This document shows, piece after piece, positions 31,124 through 41,281 of a stretch of DNA of 64,000 nt; the first letter of the stretch is position 1, and each line of letters begins with the position of its first letter. Under the pieces are notes generated by a model that saw nothing but the letters and a program-made list of their open reading frames with translations, was not told the DNA's origin and did no database searches. A program made the translations under genes and the position numbers. The stretch is from Meiothermus sp. QL-1 (GTDB lineage: Bacteria; Deinococcota; Deinococci; Deinococcales; Thermaceae), in assembly GCF_003351145.1 (NCBI RefSeq), contig NZ_QQSV01000002.1:351583-415582 (forward strand), written 5' to 3'.

Positions 31124-31488
31124 GGGGGCGGCTCGTCCACCGGCACCGGCCGGCCCTGATCGTCCACCGCCACGTAGGTCAGGTTGCCCTTGGTGGCGAG
31201 CACCTTGGGCTCGCGCAGGTTTTCCCGGTAGACCTCGACCTCGACCGTCAGCGAGGTGCGGCCCACCCGCACCACGTGCGCCACCACCTCGAGCAGGTCC
31301 CCCACCTTGATGGGCACCTCGAAGACCACCTCCCCTACCCGCACGGTCACGCAGCGCTTCCGGGCTCTTCGGACGGCCGCGTACGAGCCCACCTTGTCCA
31401 TGAGGCCCAGCACGAAGCCGCCGAAAGCGTTGCCGCCAGGGTTGGCGTGCTCGGGAAAGACCAACTCCAGGGTACGTGCCTCGCTCAT
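31114..31488 (-). CDS. acyl-CoA thioesterase (hot-dog fold)
   Basis: 124 residues of the YciA/BFIT-type hot-dog thioesterases: FPEHANPGGNAFGGFVLGLMDKVGSYAA (about 11-38) contains the catalytic helix with the acidic residue in LMDKVG, and VRVGEVVFEVPIKVGDLLEVVAHVVRVGRTSLTV forms the central strands. It hydrolyses acyl-CoA thioesters; chain length unknown. ATG 31486-31488. Convergent with the P450 gene (10-base overlap), divergent from gdhA. Confidence 0.9.
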   Translation of the reverse strand: MSEARTLELVFPEHANPGGNAFGGFVLGLMDKVGSYAAVRRARKRCVTVRVGEVVFEVPIKVGDLLEVVAHVVRVGRTSLTVEVEVYRENLREPKVLATKGNLTYVAVDDQGRPVPVDEPPPQV

Positions 31489-31506
31489 GGGCCAAAGCCT
31501 ACCAGG

Positions 31507-31512
31507 TATACT
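31507..31512 (+). promoter_or_regulatory. -10 box of the gdhA operon
   Basis: TATACT 39 bases before the gdhA GTG start, in the short gap after the divergent thioesterase start. The -35 region is poor, so an activator may be needed. Confidence 0.45.
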
Positions 31513-31551
31513 CTTGGACGGCTATTCCTAGCCTGAAGCGAGGAGGTTTGT

Positions 31552-32826
31552 GTGCCCTTCAAAAACGCCTACCGTCCCCCGGGGGAGGCCAGCTTGTGGG
31601 AGAGTTTTCTGCGCCGCCTCGAGGCCACCCTCAAAGTGGCCCAGATCCACCCCGCCACCATCCAGTACCTGACCCACCCCAAGCGCATCGTGGGGGTCTC
31701 GCTGCCGGTGGTGATGGACGATGGCAGCGTGCGCAACTTCACGGGCTACCGGGTCATTCACAACATCGCCCGAGGCCCGGCGTTGGGGGGGGTGCGCTAC
31801 CACCCCGAGGTGAGCCTGGGCCAGACCTGCGGGATGGCCGCCTGGATGACCCTCAAGGCGGCGGTCTACGGCCTGCCCTTTGGGGGCTCGGCCGGGGGGG
31901 TGGCGGTGGAGCCGCAGCGGCTTTCCCGGCGCGAGCTCGAGCGGCTTTCGCGCCGCTATGTGACCGAGCTCATCGAGCTTTTAGGCCCCGACGAGGACGT
32001 GCTGGCCCCCGATGTGGGCACCAACGAGGCCATCATGGCCTGGTTCCAGGACACCTTCACCATGACCCGCGGCCAGACCATCCTGAGCGCCGTGACCGGC
32101 AAGCCCCCCATGCTGGGGGGGGTGGCGGTGCGGGACGAGGGGGGCGGGCAGGGGCTGGTTTACGTCCTCTCCGACCTGGCCCGCTTCCACGGCTGGCCGC
32201 TGGAAGGGGCCACGCTGGCGGTCCAGGGCTTTGGCCAGGTGGGCGGGGCGGTGGCCCGCTATGCGGTGAAGGAGGGCCTTAGGGTGGTGGCGGTCTCCAC
32301 CAGCCGGGGCGGGGTCTACAACCCCGAGGGCCTGGACATAGCCGCGCTGGAAGCCTACTACCAGCAGCAGGGCAGCCTGGTGGGCTTTCCCGGGGGGCGC
32401 CCCATCGCCAACCTCGAGCTCCTCGGCCTGCCGGTGGACTACCTGGTGCCGGCGGCGCTCGAGGGGGCCATCCACGAGCAGAACGCCCGCCAGGTGCGGG
32501 CCCGGGTGGTCATCGAGGGGGCCAACGGGGCCATCACTCCCGAGGCCGAGTACCTGCTCAAGCTAAACGGGGTCTACGTGGTGCCCGATGTGTTGGCCAA
32601 CGGGGGAGGGCTGGTGCTCTCCTACTTGGAGTGGGTGCAGGACCTCTCCATGCTCTTCTTCGAGGAGGGCGAGGTGCAGCAGCGCCTGCGCGACTTCATC
32701 CACCAAAGCCTCCGGGCGGTGCTCGAGCGGGCCCGGCCCCTCGGGGGCGACCTCCGGGCCGGGGCCTATGCCCTGGCAGTAGAGCGCATCAACGAGGCCA
32801 CCCGCCTGCGCGGGGTGTATCCGTGA
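31552..32826 (+). CDS. gdhA: regulatory subunit of glutamate dehydrogenase (GdhA, catalytically degenerate)
   Basis: 424 residues, full-length Glu/Leu/Phe/Val dehydrogenase fold with the Rossmann motif [11 protein letters not shown] (about 224). Compared with GdhB encoded next door, two active-site lysines are replaced: L78 (GPALGG) where GdhB has K79, and A114 (GGSAGG) where GdhB has K115; the third, K102, and the catalytic-type Asp in APDVGT remain. This matches Thermus thermophilus, where GdhA is an inactive subunit that binds regulatory ligands such as leucine in a GdhA/GdhB complex. GTG 31552 follows GAGGAGG. Eleven bases separate it from gdhB. Confidence 0.93.
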   Translation: MPFKNAYRPPGEASLWESFLRRLEATLKVAQIHPATIQYLTHPKRIVGVSLPVVMDDGSVRNFTGYRVIHNIARGPALGGVRYHPEVSLGQTCGMAAWMTLKAAVYGLPFGGSAGGVAVEPQRLSRRELERLSRRYVTELIELLGPDEDVLAPDVGTNEAIMAWFQDTFTMTRGQTILSAVTGKPPMLGGVAVRDEGGGQGLVYVLSDLARFHGWPLEGATLAVQGFGQVGGAVARYAVKEGLRVVAVSTSRGGVYNPEGLDIAALEAYYQQQGSLVGFPGGRPIANLELLGLPVDYLVPAALEGAIHEQNARQVRARVVIEGANGAITPEAEYLLKLNGVYVVPDVLANGGGLVLSYLEWVQDLSMLFFEEGEVQQRLRDFIHQSLRAVLERARPLGGDLRAGAYALAVERINEATRLRGVYP

Positions 32827-32837
32827 GGAGTGAGCCG

Positions 32838-34115
32838 ATGAAATCAGAACCCCTTTCCTATCTGTGCGACGAGAATATGGGCCCCTGGGAGATTTACCTG
32901 GCCCAGGTGGACCGGGTGACCCCCTATCTGGGCAAGCTGGCTTTCTGGGTGGAGGACCTGAAGCGCCCCAAGCGCATTTTGGTGGTGGACGTACCGGTGC
33001 AGCTCGACGACGGCTCGGTGGCCCACTTCGAGGGGTACCGGGTGCACCACAACACCTTCCGCGGCCCGGCCAAAGGAGGGGTGCGCTACCACCAGGACGT
33101 GACCCTGGCCGAGGTGATGGCGCTGGCCGCTTGGATGACCATCAAGAACGCTGCGGTAGGGCTGCCCTATGGTGGGGGGAAGGGCGGGGTGCGGGTGGAC
33201 CCGCGCAAGCTCTCCCCTGGGGAGCTGGAGCGCCTTACCCGGCGTTATACTTCGGAGATCGGCATCCTGATCGGCCCCGATAAGGATATCCCAGCCCCCG
33301 ACCTTGGCACCGGAGCCCGCGAGATGGCCTGGATGATGGACACCTACTCCATGAACGTGGGCCGCACCGCCCCAGGGGTGGTGACCGGCAAGCCCATCGC
33401 GGTGGGGGGTTCGCTGGGCCGCCAGGACGCCACCGGGCGAGGGGTCTTCGTCACCGCCGCGGCGGCGGCTGAGAAGATTGGGCTGCCCCTGGAAGGCAGC
33501 CGGGTGGTGGTGCAGGGGTTTGGCAACGTTGGCAACGCTGCGGCGCGCATTTTCCACGACCACGGGGCGCGGGTGGTGGCGGTGGCCGATGTGACCGGGG
33601 CCATCCGCAACGATGGGGGCATAGACCCCTACGACCTCCTCGGCTATGTGCGCCAGATGGGGGGGGTTCGGGGTTACCCCAAGGCCGAGGCTATCCCCCC
33701 AGCCGAGCTCTTCGCCACGCCCTGCGAGTTCCTCATACCAGCGGCTTTGGAAAAGCAAATCACCGAGGCCAACGCCTGGAAAATCCAGGCCCGCATCATC
33801 GCCGAGGGGGCCAACGGCCCCACCACCCCCGCCGCCGACGACATCCTGGCTGAGCGGGGCATCGTGGTGGTGCCCGATGTGATCGCCAACGCGGGGGGGG
33901 TCACGGTGAGCTACTTCGAGTGGGTGCAGGACTTCAACAGCTTCTTCTGGAGCGAGGAGGAGATCAACGCCCGGCTCGAGCGCCTGATGCGCCAGGCCTT
34001 TGAGGCGGTCTGGCAGGTGGCCCAGGAGAAGAGGGTCACCCTGCGCACCGCGGCCTATATCGTGGCCGCCACCCGGGTGCTGGAGGCCCGGGCCATGCTG
34101 GGGCTTTACCCCTAG
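32838..34115 (+). CDS. gdhB: NAD(P)-glutamate dehydrogenase, catalytic subunit (GdhB)
   Basis: 425 residues. Interconverts glutamate and 2-oxoglutarate plus ammonia. Active-site lysines K79 (AKGGVRYH), K103 (TIKNAAV) and K115 (YGGGKGG) are all present, as are APDLGT and the cofactor motif [17 protein letters not shown] 32838 is preceded by GAGGAG with about seven bases spacing; the much longer upstream frame runs inside gdhA and is rejected. Expected to form a hetero-hexamer with GdhA. Its stop codon sits in the -10 region of the following acetyltransferase gene. Confidence 0.95.
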   Translation: MKSEPLSYLCDENMGPWEIYLAQVDRVTPYLGKLAFWVEDLKRPKRILVVDVPVQLDDGSVAHFEGYRVHHNTFRGPAKGGVRYHQDVTLAEVMALAAWMTIKNAAVGLPYGGGKGGVRVDPRKLSPGELERLTRRYTSEIGILIGPDKDIPAPDLGTGAREMAWMMDTYSMNVGRTAPGVVTGKPIAVGGSLGRQDATGRGVFVTAAAAAEKIGLPLEGSRVVVQGFGNVGNAAARIFHDHGARVVAVADVTGAIRNDGGIDPYDLLGYVRQMGGVRGYPKAEAIPPAELFATPCEFLIPAALEKQITEANAWKIQARIIAEGANGPTTPAADDILAERGIVVVPDVIANAGGVTVSYFEWVQDFNSFFWSEEEINARLERLMRQAFEAVWQVAQEKRVTLRTAAYIVAATRVLEARAMLGLYP

Positions 34116-34121
34116 TATGCT
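34116..34121 (+). promoter_or_regulatory. -10 box of the GNAT gene, leaderless type
   Basis: TATGCT begins one base after the gdhB stop codon and ends six bases before the GTG start at 34128. Confidence 0.5.
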
Positions 34122-34127
34122 AGGGGT

Positions 34128-34691
34128 GTGACGCTCAGCAGCACCTGGCCCCGCCACGGCAAGGTCACCCTGAAGCCCTTCACCGAGCCCTTGAGCGAGA
34201 CCGAGTGGCGCCGCTTTTACGAGTGCTTTCGCGACCCCGAGATCGCCGAGTGGAATGGCAGCCGCCCCCTGCGCATGCCCCTTTGGCTCTTCAAGCGGGT
34301 GGTGATGGGCGAGGTGGGCCGGGGCGACCGGCTGGGCTTCGGCATCCTGGACGAGCAAGGCGAGTGGTTGGGCACCGTGGAGCTTTACGAGCTGACCCCT
34401 AGCGAGGCCACCCTGGGCATCCTGATTGGGGCCAAGGACCGGTGGGGCCAGGGCTACGGCACCGACGCGCTCAAGGCGGTCCTGGCCTATGCCTTCGGCC
34501 ACATGGGGCTGAAAAGGATCAAGCTCCGCACCTACAAGCACAATCTGCGGGCCCAGCGGGCCTTTTTGAAGGCGGGTTTTCGCTACGTGCAAAAGCCCGC
34601 CCAGAGCCCGCCCCGCCTGAGCTTTGGCCTGGGGCCCAGGCTGGAGTTCGTGGCCATGGAGATTACCAAGGAGGAGTGGGAGGGCTTCTAG
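34128..34691 (+). CDS. GNAT acetyltransferase, RimJ/RimL type
   Basis: 187 residues with the Acetyltransf_3 fold: LKPFTEPLSETEWRRFYECFRDPEIAEWNG at the start, the acetyl-CoA pyrophosphate loop DRWGQGYGTDALKAVL (about 104-119), and HNLRAQRAFLKAGFRY (about 139-154), the conserved Asn-containing block. Substrate may be a protein N-terminus, an amino acid or an antibiotic; not determinable. GTG start at 34128. Convergent with the polyprenyl synthase gene, one base between stops. Confidence 0.9.
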   Translation: MTLSSTWPRHGKVTLKPFTEPLSETEWRRFYECFRDPEIAEWNGSRPLRMPLWLFKRVVMGEVGRGDRLGFGILDEQGEWLGTVELYELTPSEATLGILIGAKDRWGQGYGTDALKAVLAYAFGHMGLKRIKLRTYKHNLRAQRAFLKAGFRYVQKPAQSPPRLSFGLGPRLEFVAMEITKEEWEGF

Positions 34692-34692
34692 C

Positions 34693-35652
34693 CTAGTGGG
34701 TTCGCACCTGTTCCCGCCGGGCCAGAGCCTCCAGCTCTTCCCTGGCGCTCGAGGGCGGCAGCGCGCGCAAGGCGGCAACGGCGGCCTCTACCCGCGCCGC
34801 GATGGCCGTCTCCACCCGCCGCGCTGCCCCTGAGGCCACTGCCAGCTCGCGCAGACGGGCGATGTCCCCCGGCTCGCGGCCCCGGCGCTTGAGGATGGCC
34901 CCCACCTCCTCGGGGTGCTGCTCGAGCAGGTGAAGGGTGATGAGGGTAACCTTGCCCTCGCGCACATCCCCCCCCGCGGGCTTGCCCAACACCTCTGGGC
35001 TGCCCATCAGGTCCAGGTAGTCGTCGCGCATCTGGAAGGCCTGGCCGTAGAGCCGCCCGAAACGGGCCAGGGCTTCGCGGTAGGGCAGGGGGGCCTGGCC
35101 CAGAACGGCTGCCCCCTCGCAGGCCAGCCGCATCACCGAGGCGGTCTTGCCGTCGATGATGCGCTCGTAGTTTTCCAGCGAGTGCTCGTGCAAAGCAGCC
35201 ACCTGGAACTGCAGCACCTCGGCCTCTGAAAGCTCCCGGGCCACCTCGGCGAACATGGCCACCAGCTCCATCCGGTTGGTCTGGGCCAGCAGGGCCATCA
35301 GGCGAGAGAGTAGGTAGTCCCCCGAGAGGACCGAGACCGCGTTGCCGTACTTGCGGAAGGCTGCCTCCTTGCCCCGCCGGGTCTCGGCATCGTCCACCAG
35401 GTCGTCGTGCAGGAGCGAGGCCGAGTGGAGGAGCTCCACCGCCAGGGCCAGCTCCATGGCGTGGGGCACCCCCCCCAGGGCATTGCTGCTCAGGAAGACC
35501 AGCCTGGGGCGCACCCGCTTGCCCCCGGCGGTGACCAGGTCTTCCTCGATGAGCCGGATGAACTCCACCTCCGAGTAGACCACCGCTCGAAGCTGCTCCT
35601 CGAAGGCGCTGAGGAGGGTGGTGAGGTCGGGGGTGAAGTCCTTGATGCTCAT
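34693..35652 (-). CDS. polyprenyl diphosphate synthase (trans)
   Basis: 319 residues. Both aspartate-rich motifs are present: LLHDDLVDDAETRRG (DDxxD, FARM) at about 84-90 and MRDDYLDL (SARM, about 210), plus GGKRVRPRL for IPP binding. The residues before the first DDxxD (ELLHSASLLHDD) are small (Ser, Ala at positions -4/-5), which fits a long-chain (C30-C45, quinone side-chain) synthase better than a C15 enzyme; role in carotenoid or menaquinone synthesis is inference. ATG 35650-35652 is seven bases after TATAAT (leaderless), so a 10-codon upstream extension is rejected. Confidence 0.92.
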   Translation of the reverse strand: MSIKDFTPDLTTLLSAFEEQLRAVVYSEVEFIRLIEEDLVTAGGKRVRPRLVFLSSNALGGVPHAMELALAVELLHSASLLHDDLVDDAETRRGKEAAFRKYGNAVSVLSGDYLLSRLMALLAQTNRMELVAMFAEVARELSEAEVLQFQVAALHEHSLENYERIIDGKTASVMRLACEGAAVLGQAPLPYREALARFGRLYGQAFQMRDDYLDLMGSPEVLGKPAGGDVREGKVTLITLHLLEQHPEEVGAILKRRGREPGDIARLRELAVASGAARRVETAIAARVEAAVAALRALPPSSAREELEALARREQVRTH

Positions 35653-35659
35653 CGGGGGG

Positions 35660-35665
35660 ATTATA
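35660..35665 (-). promoter_or_regulatory. -10 box of the polyprenyl synthase gene (leaderless)
   Basis: Perfect TATAAT on the minus strand, seven bases before the ATG; no consensus -35. Confidence 0.65.
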
Positions 35666-35692
35666 GCTGGGAATTGCTCCAAGGAATTGGGT

Positions 35693-36088
35693 CTAGGGGT
35701 TGATGATTACCTGACCGGGCAGGTTTACGACGCGCACGGTGCCATTCAGGCTCTGGGCCACGTAGCCGATGATGGCCAGGGGGCCAGGGTTGCTGCCGAA
35801 GGTAAGGGTACGGGTGATCTTGGGGCAGTCGCCGGGGGCAGTAGGGGGAAGGCACTCGGGCACGCTCGCACCGATGGAGGCAGGGGGAGCACCCGAAAAG
35901 TTGACCTGCAGAATCATGCCCGAGGGGCTGCCCAGGTAGGGCTGGATTTCAAAGACGATCTCGTAGCCTGAGGAAGTGGGGCCAGCCGAGACAGGGTTGA
36001 AGCGCACCGAGGGAATGCCGATGTCGGCGACAAAGTTGCTGCAACCGCCTAGAACAATTGCCAAAACCGGCAGCACGAGTTTTCTCAT
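35693..36088 (-). CDS. small lipoprotein, unknown function
   Basis: 131 residues with a lipoprotein signal (MRKLVLPVLAIVLGGC, C16). The mature part is beta-rich with a Cys pair (PECLPPTAPGDCP, about 80-92). Not recognised. ATG 36086-36088 overlaps the rex stop (ATGA) and has a GAGGAG site inside rex, so it is co-translated with rex; a redox link is only suggested by that position. Confidence 0.8.
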   Translation of the reverse strand: MRKLVLPVLAIVLGGCSNFVADIGIPSVRFNPVSAGPTSSGYEIVFEIQPYLGSPSGMILQVNFSGAPPASIGASVPECLPPTAPGDCPKITRTLTFGSNPGPLAIIGYVAQSLNGTVRVVNLPGQVIINP

Positions 36089-36726
36089 CCGAGCATCTCC
36101 TCTCTCCACCTGGGGTTGAGCGCGAAGAAGGCGAGCCGGCTCAGGCCCGCTAAGAAGTCTACATTTTCCACGGCCACTTCTTTGGGCACCTCCAGCACCA
36201 CGGGGGCGAAGTTCAGGATGCCCTTGATCCCCGACTCCACCAGCCGGTTGGCCACGGCCTGGGCCGCCTCGGCGGGCACCGCCAGCAGGCCGAACTCGAT
36301 GCGACGCTCGTGGATAGCCCGCGGCAGGTGTTCCATACCCTCTACGGCCAGGCCGTGGAAGTGGAGGCCCCACTTGGCCGGGTCGTGGTCGAAGAGGCCC
36401 CGCAGCTCGAAGATTTCGCTGAAGCCGGGGTAGTCGGCGATGGCCTGGCCCAGCCGGCCCATGCCCACGATGCAGAGCCCCCAGCGGCGGTTGAGGCCCA
36501 GGATCTGCCTGAGCTCGCGCCGCAGCACCTGCACGGTGTACCCCACCCCACGGGTGCCGTAGCTGCCGAAGTAGGAGAGGTCCTTGCGCACCTGGAAGGC
36601 GGTTACCTGGGCCTCCTCGGCCAGCTGCTCGGAGGAGGTGCGGTGGATGCCGCGGGCCTCGAGCTCTTCCAGGATGCGCAGATAGGTGACCAGGCGGGAT
36701 ATGGCGGCGCTGGGGACTCTAGCCAT
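36085..36726 (-). CDS. rex: redox-sensing transcriptional repressor Rex
   Basis: 213 residues, typical length. N-terminal winged helix (PSAAISRLVTYLRILEELEARGIHRTSSEQLAEEAQVTAFQVRKDLSYFG, about 4-57) and a C-terminal Rossmann domain with CIVGMGRLGQAI (about 82-93), ending in a domain-swapped helix. Rex binds DNA when the NADH/NAD ratio is low and releases under reducing conditions. FGSYGTRGVGY is the conserved linker. Start ATG 36724-36726 with AAGGAG; twelve upstream codons are excluded on that basis. Middle gene of a TPR - SPOR - rex - lipoprotein set. Confidence 0.95.
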   Translation of the reverse strand: MARVPSAAISRLVTYLRILEELEARGIHRTSSEQLAEEAQVTAFQVRKDLSYFGSYGTRGVGYTVQVLRRELRQILGLNRRWGLCIVGMGRLGQAIADYPGFSEIFELRGLFDHDPAKWGLHFHGLAVEGMEHLPRAIHERRIEFGLLAVPAEAAQAVANRLVESGIKGILNFAPVVLEVPKEVAVENVDFLAGLSRLAFFALNPRWREEMLG

Positions 36727-36739
36727 GAGGGGCTCCTTC

Positions 36740-37534
36740 CTATCGGACCTCCAGTACCTCAAGCCCCCGGGCCCGCAGGGCGGCCGCGGCGGTGGCGGTG
36801 TCCTCGAGGGGACCTACCCGCACCTTCACCAGCCCACCCTCCTCCACCAGCACCACTGGGTAGCCTGCCGCCCGCACGGCCTCAATGACCGGTTGGGCGC
36901 TTTCAGGGTTGCGGAAGGCCCCCACCTGCAGGTAGCGCCGGGTCGGGCTGGGCGGAGGGGTGGTGGGAGCCTGGCGGGTGACCCGGGGTCCGTGGTGGCT
37001 CAGGGTGCTGGCGACGCTGCGGGCCCGACCCTCGCTGGCGTAGGGCCCTACCCAGACACGGGTGAGGTTCTCGGCCGCCTCGAGGCGGACCGGGTAGCCC
37101 TCTGCCCGGAGGCTCTGGGCCAGCCGTGCGGCGTTCTCCGGCTGGCTGAAGGCCCCCACCACCACCCACCAGCTCCCTCCAGCCTCGGCGGCCAGGCTCG
37201 GACGGCGGGCCTGGGGTAGGGGAGAGGCGGGAGCCGGGTTGGGGCGGGGGGCAGGGCTTTCAGAGGGGGCGGGCTTCTCGCTCGCCTTAGGGGGAGCGGG
37301 CACCGGCTTGGGTGGGGCCTGCGGTACCGGAAGCAGCGTTATGACCGGCTCGCTTTCGCTCTGCGCCGGTGGGGCAGGGTTTTGCGGGGGTGAGGCGGTC
37401 TGGGGCTGGGGTGGGGCCTGGGTGGTGGGGGCGAAGGGGTTGACCCCGGTCAGAAAGAGCACGACGCCAATCATGATGAGCGCGACCAGCAGGAAGATCA
37501 GCGCGTCAAGCCAGTTGGTGCGAAGCCAGCCCAT
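36740..37534 (-). CDS. SPOR-domain membrane protein
   Basis: 264 residues. One N-terminal membrane helix (ALIFLLVALIMIGVVLFLTG, about 11-30), a Pro/Ala/Ser-rich linker to about residue 105, then two SPOR domains: 'SWWVVVGAFSQPENAARLAQSLRAEGYPV' and 'YLQVGAFRNPESAQPVIEAVRAAGYPV'. SPOR domains bind denuded glycan strands of septal peptidoglycan, so a cell-division or envelope role is likely. ATG 37532-37534 lies three bases after the stop of the TPR gene. Confidence 0.9.
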   Translation of the reverse strand: MGWLRTNWLDALIFLLVALIMIGVVLFLTGVNPFAPTTQAPPQPQTASPPQNPAPPAQSESEPVITLLPVPQAPPKPVPAPPKASEKPAPSESPAPRPNPAPASPLPQARRPSLAAEAGGSWWVVVGAFSQPENAARLAQSLRAEGYPVRLEAAENLTRVWVGPYASEGRARSVASTLSHHGPRVTRQAPTTPPPSPTRRYLQVGAFRNPESAQPVIEAVRAAGYPVVLVEEGGLVKVRVGPLEDTATAAAALRARGLEVLEVR

Positions 37535-37537
37535 ACT

Positions 37538-38974
37538 CTAGCGCAACAGCTCGCGGGCGGGGGCATACCCCAGCTCGGCCGAACGTTGCCAGGCCCGGCG
37601 GGCCTCGGCGGTGCGCCCCAAGGAGCGCAGGGCCAGGCCCAGGTTGTACCAGGCCACCGGGTTGCGGCCGTCCAGGGCCACGGCCTGGGAAAGCACCCGT
37701 TCAGCGTCGGAGTAGCGGCCGGCCGAGTAGAGGGCCGCCCCCAGGTTGGCCGCAGTGGCGGCGCTTGGGGCGAGGCTCTGGGCCCTTTCCAGCGACTGGG
37801 CCGCGGCGGCGTAGTCCTTCAGGTTGAACTGGGAGACCCCCAGGAGGAACCAAGCCTCGGCGTTGTCGGGCCTCTGCTGGGTGACCTGGCTGAGGAGCTC
37901 CACCGCCTCGCCGTAGCGGCGCAGGGTGTAGGCCGACTTGCCCTGGAGGAAGAGGGCCTCGAACCGCTCGTTCCCTTGGCTCAAGCGGGCGGCCATAGCG
38001 GCGAAGCGGCCGGCCTCGGCGGCCTGGCCCAGCCGGTCGTAGGTGGTGGCCAGCCCCAGCAGGATCCGGGGGTCATCGGGGTTTTGTGCGTAGGCGCTTT
38101 GGAAAGCCTCCAGCGCGCCGCGGGTGTTGCCCTCGCGCAACCGGGCCACGCCTAGGTTGTACTGGGCAGTCCAGAGCTTGGGGTCTAGGCGCACGGCCTC
38201 CTGCAGGGAGGCAAGCTGATCGCGTCCCTGCTGCAGGCTCGACTTCTTGAGCAGGAGCTGGGCCCGCACCGCGTTGTCCTGGGCTGCCTCCAGCCCCCGG
38301 TCGATTTCGCGCAAAGCCCGCTGGGGCAGGCCTTGCGCTACGTAGATATCGGCAATTTGGGAGATGACCAGCACGTTGCTGGGGTCGCGGCCCAGAACCT
38401 GGTAGAGCAGGGGCAGGGCTTCCAGGGGCTTGCCCGCCCGCACCAGGCTGTCGGCCAGAAGAACAGTCAGGTCGGGGTCGCCGGGTAGCTTCTCCAGCCC
38501 TCTGCGGGCTGCGCCGGCGGCGGCCTCGTGCTGCCCCTGGGCGCGCAGGGCCTTGACCTGGCCCACGTAGGCGGGTTTCAGGTCGGTGGGCCCCAGGTTG
38601 GCTTTCTCGCCCACCTCTATGGCCTTGCCAAAGGCCTCGGCGGCCTCGGCGGCCTGGCCCTGCCGGTCGCGCACCACCCCCAGGTTGAACCAGCCCTCGA
38701 AGCGGCTGGGGTCGAGCACGGTAAGCTGGGTGAACTCGAAGGCCGCCCCCCGCAGGTCGCCCAGGCGGTAGAGGGCCAGCCCCAGCCCGAAGTGGGCGGT
38801 GTAGTTGGTGAAATCGCGGGCGATGACCGCTTCGAAGCCCTGCACGGCCTCGTTGAGGCGCCCGGCCTCGAGGGCGGCCTGGGCTTGTTGTAGGGCCTGC
38901 TGTACCGCGGATGGGTTTTGCTGCGCCCAGCCCACGGAAAAAACCAGAAGCGCCGCGCACAGGAATTGTTTCAT
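37538..38974 (-). CDS. secreted TPR-repeat protein
   Basis: 478 residues with a signal peptide (MKQFLCAALLVFSVGWA) and about eleven tetratricopeptide repeats (for instance ARDFTNYTAHFGLGLALYRLGDLRGAAFEF, WFNLGVVRDRQGQAAEAAEAFGKAI, PVAWYNLGLALRSLGRTAEARRAWQRSAELGYAPA). TPRs bind protein partners; this one acts outside the cytoplasm. ATG 38972-38974 has GGAG five bases upstream; the frame extends upstream to 39142 but that part overlaps the tRNA and promoter region. Start of the operon with the SPOR protein and rex. Confidence 0.92.
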   Translation of the reverse strand: MKQFLCAALLVFSVGWAQQNPSAVQQALQQAQAALEAGRLNEAVQGFEAVIARDFTNYTAHFGLGLALYRLGDLRGAAFEFTQLTVLDPSRFEGWFNLGVVRDRQGQAAEAAEAFGKAIEVGEKANLGPTDLKPAYVGQVKALRAQGQHEAAAGAARRGLEKLPGDPDLTVLLADSLVRAGKPLEALPLLYQVLGRDPSNVLVISQIADIYVAQGLPQRALREIDRGLEAAQDNAVRAQLLLKKSSLQQGRDQLASLQEAVRLDPKLWTAQYNLGVARLREGNTRGALEAFQSAYAQNPDDPRILLGLATTYDRLGQAAEAGRFAAMAARLSQGNERFEALFLQGKSAYTLRRYGEAVELLSQVTQQRPDNAEAWFLLGVSQFNLKDYAAAAQSLERAQSLAPSAATAANLGAALYSAGRYSDAERVLSQAVALDGRNPVAWYNLGLALRSLGRTAEARRAWQRSAELGYAPARELLR

Positions 38975-39005
38975 GGCCTCTCCTTCAAGCCAACCATTGG
39001 GCCTT

Positions 39006-39011
39006 ATTCTA
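39006..39011 (-). promoter_or_regulatory. -10 box of the TPR-SPOR-rex operon
   Basis: TAGAAT on the minus strand, about 31 bases before the ATG at 38974, with CTTGTG some 16 bases further upstream as a poor -35. Divergent from the tRNA promoter. Confidence 0.45.
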
Positions 39012-39053
39012 GCATGTGAAGTCTGCGCACAAGCGACAAATCCGGCTGGGGTC

Positions 39054-39082
39054 TTGACCTGAGTCCTTTTCCGACCTAATAT
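39054..39082 (+). promoter_or_regulatory. promoter of the initiator tRNA gene
   Basis: TTGACC (39054-39059), 17-base spacer, TAATAT (39077-39082); transcription would start around 39089, some 17 bases before the mature tRNA. Confidence 0.8.
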
Positions 39083-39105
39083 AGACATTTGCTGCGAGTG
39101 CCCGA

Positions 39106-39182
<77 letters not shown>

Positions 39183-39186
39183 GCCT

Positions 39187-39211
39187 GGGCCCGGTTCGTG
39201 CCGGGCCCTTC

Positions 39212-39213
<2 letters not shown>
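39187..39213 (+). terminator. terminator after the tRNA gene
   Basis: 8-bp stem GGGCCCGG/CCGGGCCC (39187-39194 and 39201-39208) with a 6-base loop, then TTCCT. It lies directly against the stop codon of the convergent isomerase gene and may serve both. Confidence 0.7.
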
Positions 39214-40301
<1,088 letters not shown>

Positions 40302-40309
40302 GGCGGGGT

Positions 40310-41221
40310 ATGGTGCTCCTGGTTCCCGAGTCCACCGCACCTGAACATCTCGCAGGGCTGCCCGAAGGGGTGGAGGTGGCCTTTTTCCCCAAGGAGGGTC
40401 CCCTTCCGGAAAAGGTCCTGGCGGCCGAGTTCGCGGTGGCCCCCTATGGAGGGGCGCGGCGTTTCCTGGCCGAGCTGCCCCGCCTAGAACGCCTGAGGGT
40501 GGTGCAGACCCTGACGGCAGGGGTGGACTGGATCCTGCCCAGGCTGCCCGCGGGCGTGGTGCTTTGCGATGCGGCGGGGGTGCACGATGCGCCGGTGGCG
40601 GAGTGGGTTGTGGGTGCCATTCTCTCGGCCTACAAGCACTTCCCCGAGTTTCGCGATGCCCAGCGGGAAGGGCGCTGGGCCTACCGCTGGCTGGAGGACC
40701 TCGAGGGGGCCACGGTGCTTTTCCTGGGGTATGGCTCCATCGCCCGGGCCACCGAGGCTCGGCTGGCCCCTTTCGGGGTCTCCTTCCTGCGGGTGGCCCG
40801 CACGCCCCGCGAGGGGGTGCACACCCTGGCCGAGCTGGAGGGGCTTTTGCCCCAGGCCGACATCGTGGTCAACCTGCTGCCCCTCACCCCCGAGACCCGT
40901 GGGCTGGTGGGGTCTCGCCACTTCGCCTGGATGAAGCCGGGGGCCCTCTTCGTGAACGCCGGGCGGGGCAAGACGGTGGACCCCGGGGCCCTGCTCGAGG
41001 CGGTTCAGGCCCAACGGATACGCCTTTGCACCGATGTGACCGAGCCCGAACCCCTGCCCGAAGACCATCCCCTCTGGTCGCTGCCCGGGGTCTTCATTAC
41101 CCCTCATGTGGCGGGGTCTACCCCTAAGCTCTTCGAGCGGGGCTTCCGGCTGGTGCGGGAGCAGGTGGCCCGCTACTTGCGGGGCGAGCCGCTTTTGAAT
41201 GTGGTGCAGGAGGGCTACTAG
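40310..41221 (+). CDS. D-isomer-specific 2-hydroxyacid dehydrogenase
   Basis: 303 residues with the NAD-binding 2-Hacid_dh fold: LFLGYGSIARATEARLAPFG (about 141), the catalytic Arg in NAGRGKTVDPGAL (about 222), Glu in TEPEPLPEDHPLW (about 245) and His in TPHVAG (about 264). The glycine motif is GYGSIA rather than GxGxxG with the usual third glycine, as in some family members. Substrate (glyoxylate, phosphoglycerate, other) not determinable. ATG 40310. Confidence 0.92.
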   Translation: MVLLVPESTAPEHLAGLPEGVEVAFFPKEGPLPEKVLAAEFAVAPYGGARRFLAELPRLERLRVVQTLTAGVDWILPRLPAGVVLCDAAGVHDAPVAEWVVGAILSAYKHFPEFRDAQREGRWAYRWLEDLEGATVLFLGYGSIARATEARLAPFGVSFLRVARTPREGVHTLAELEGLLPQADIVVNLLPLTPETRGLVGSRHFAWMKPGALFVNAGRGKTVDPGALLEAVQAQRIRLCTDVTEPEPLPEDHPLWSLPGVFITPHVAGSTPKLFERGFRLVREQVARYLRGEPLLNVVQEGY

Positions 41222-41281
41222 CCGTTAACATCCTGTTCAGAGCGCGTTCACCCTAGGTGTGCTAGGTTCGCTCACGAGGCC

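Noticed and set aside
32844..34778. 644-codon minus-strand frame opposite gdhB
   Set aside because: gdhB on the other strand has all active-site motifs; the antisense product is low-complexity.
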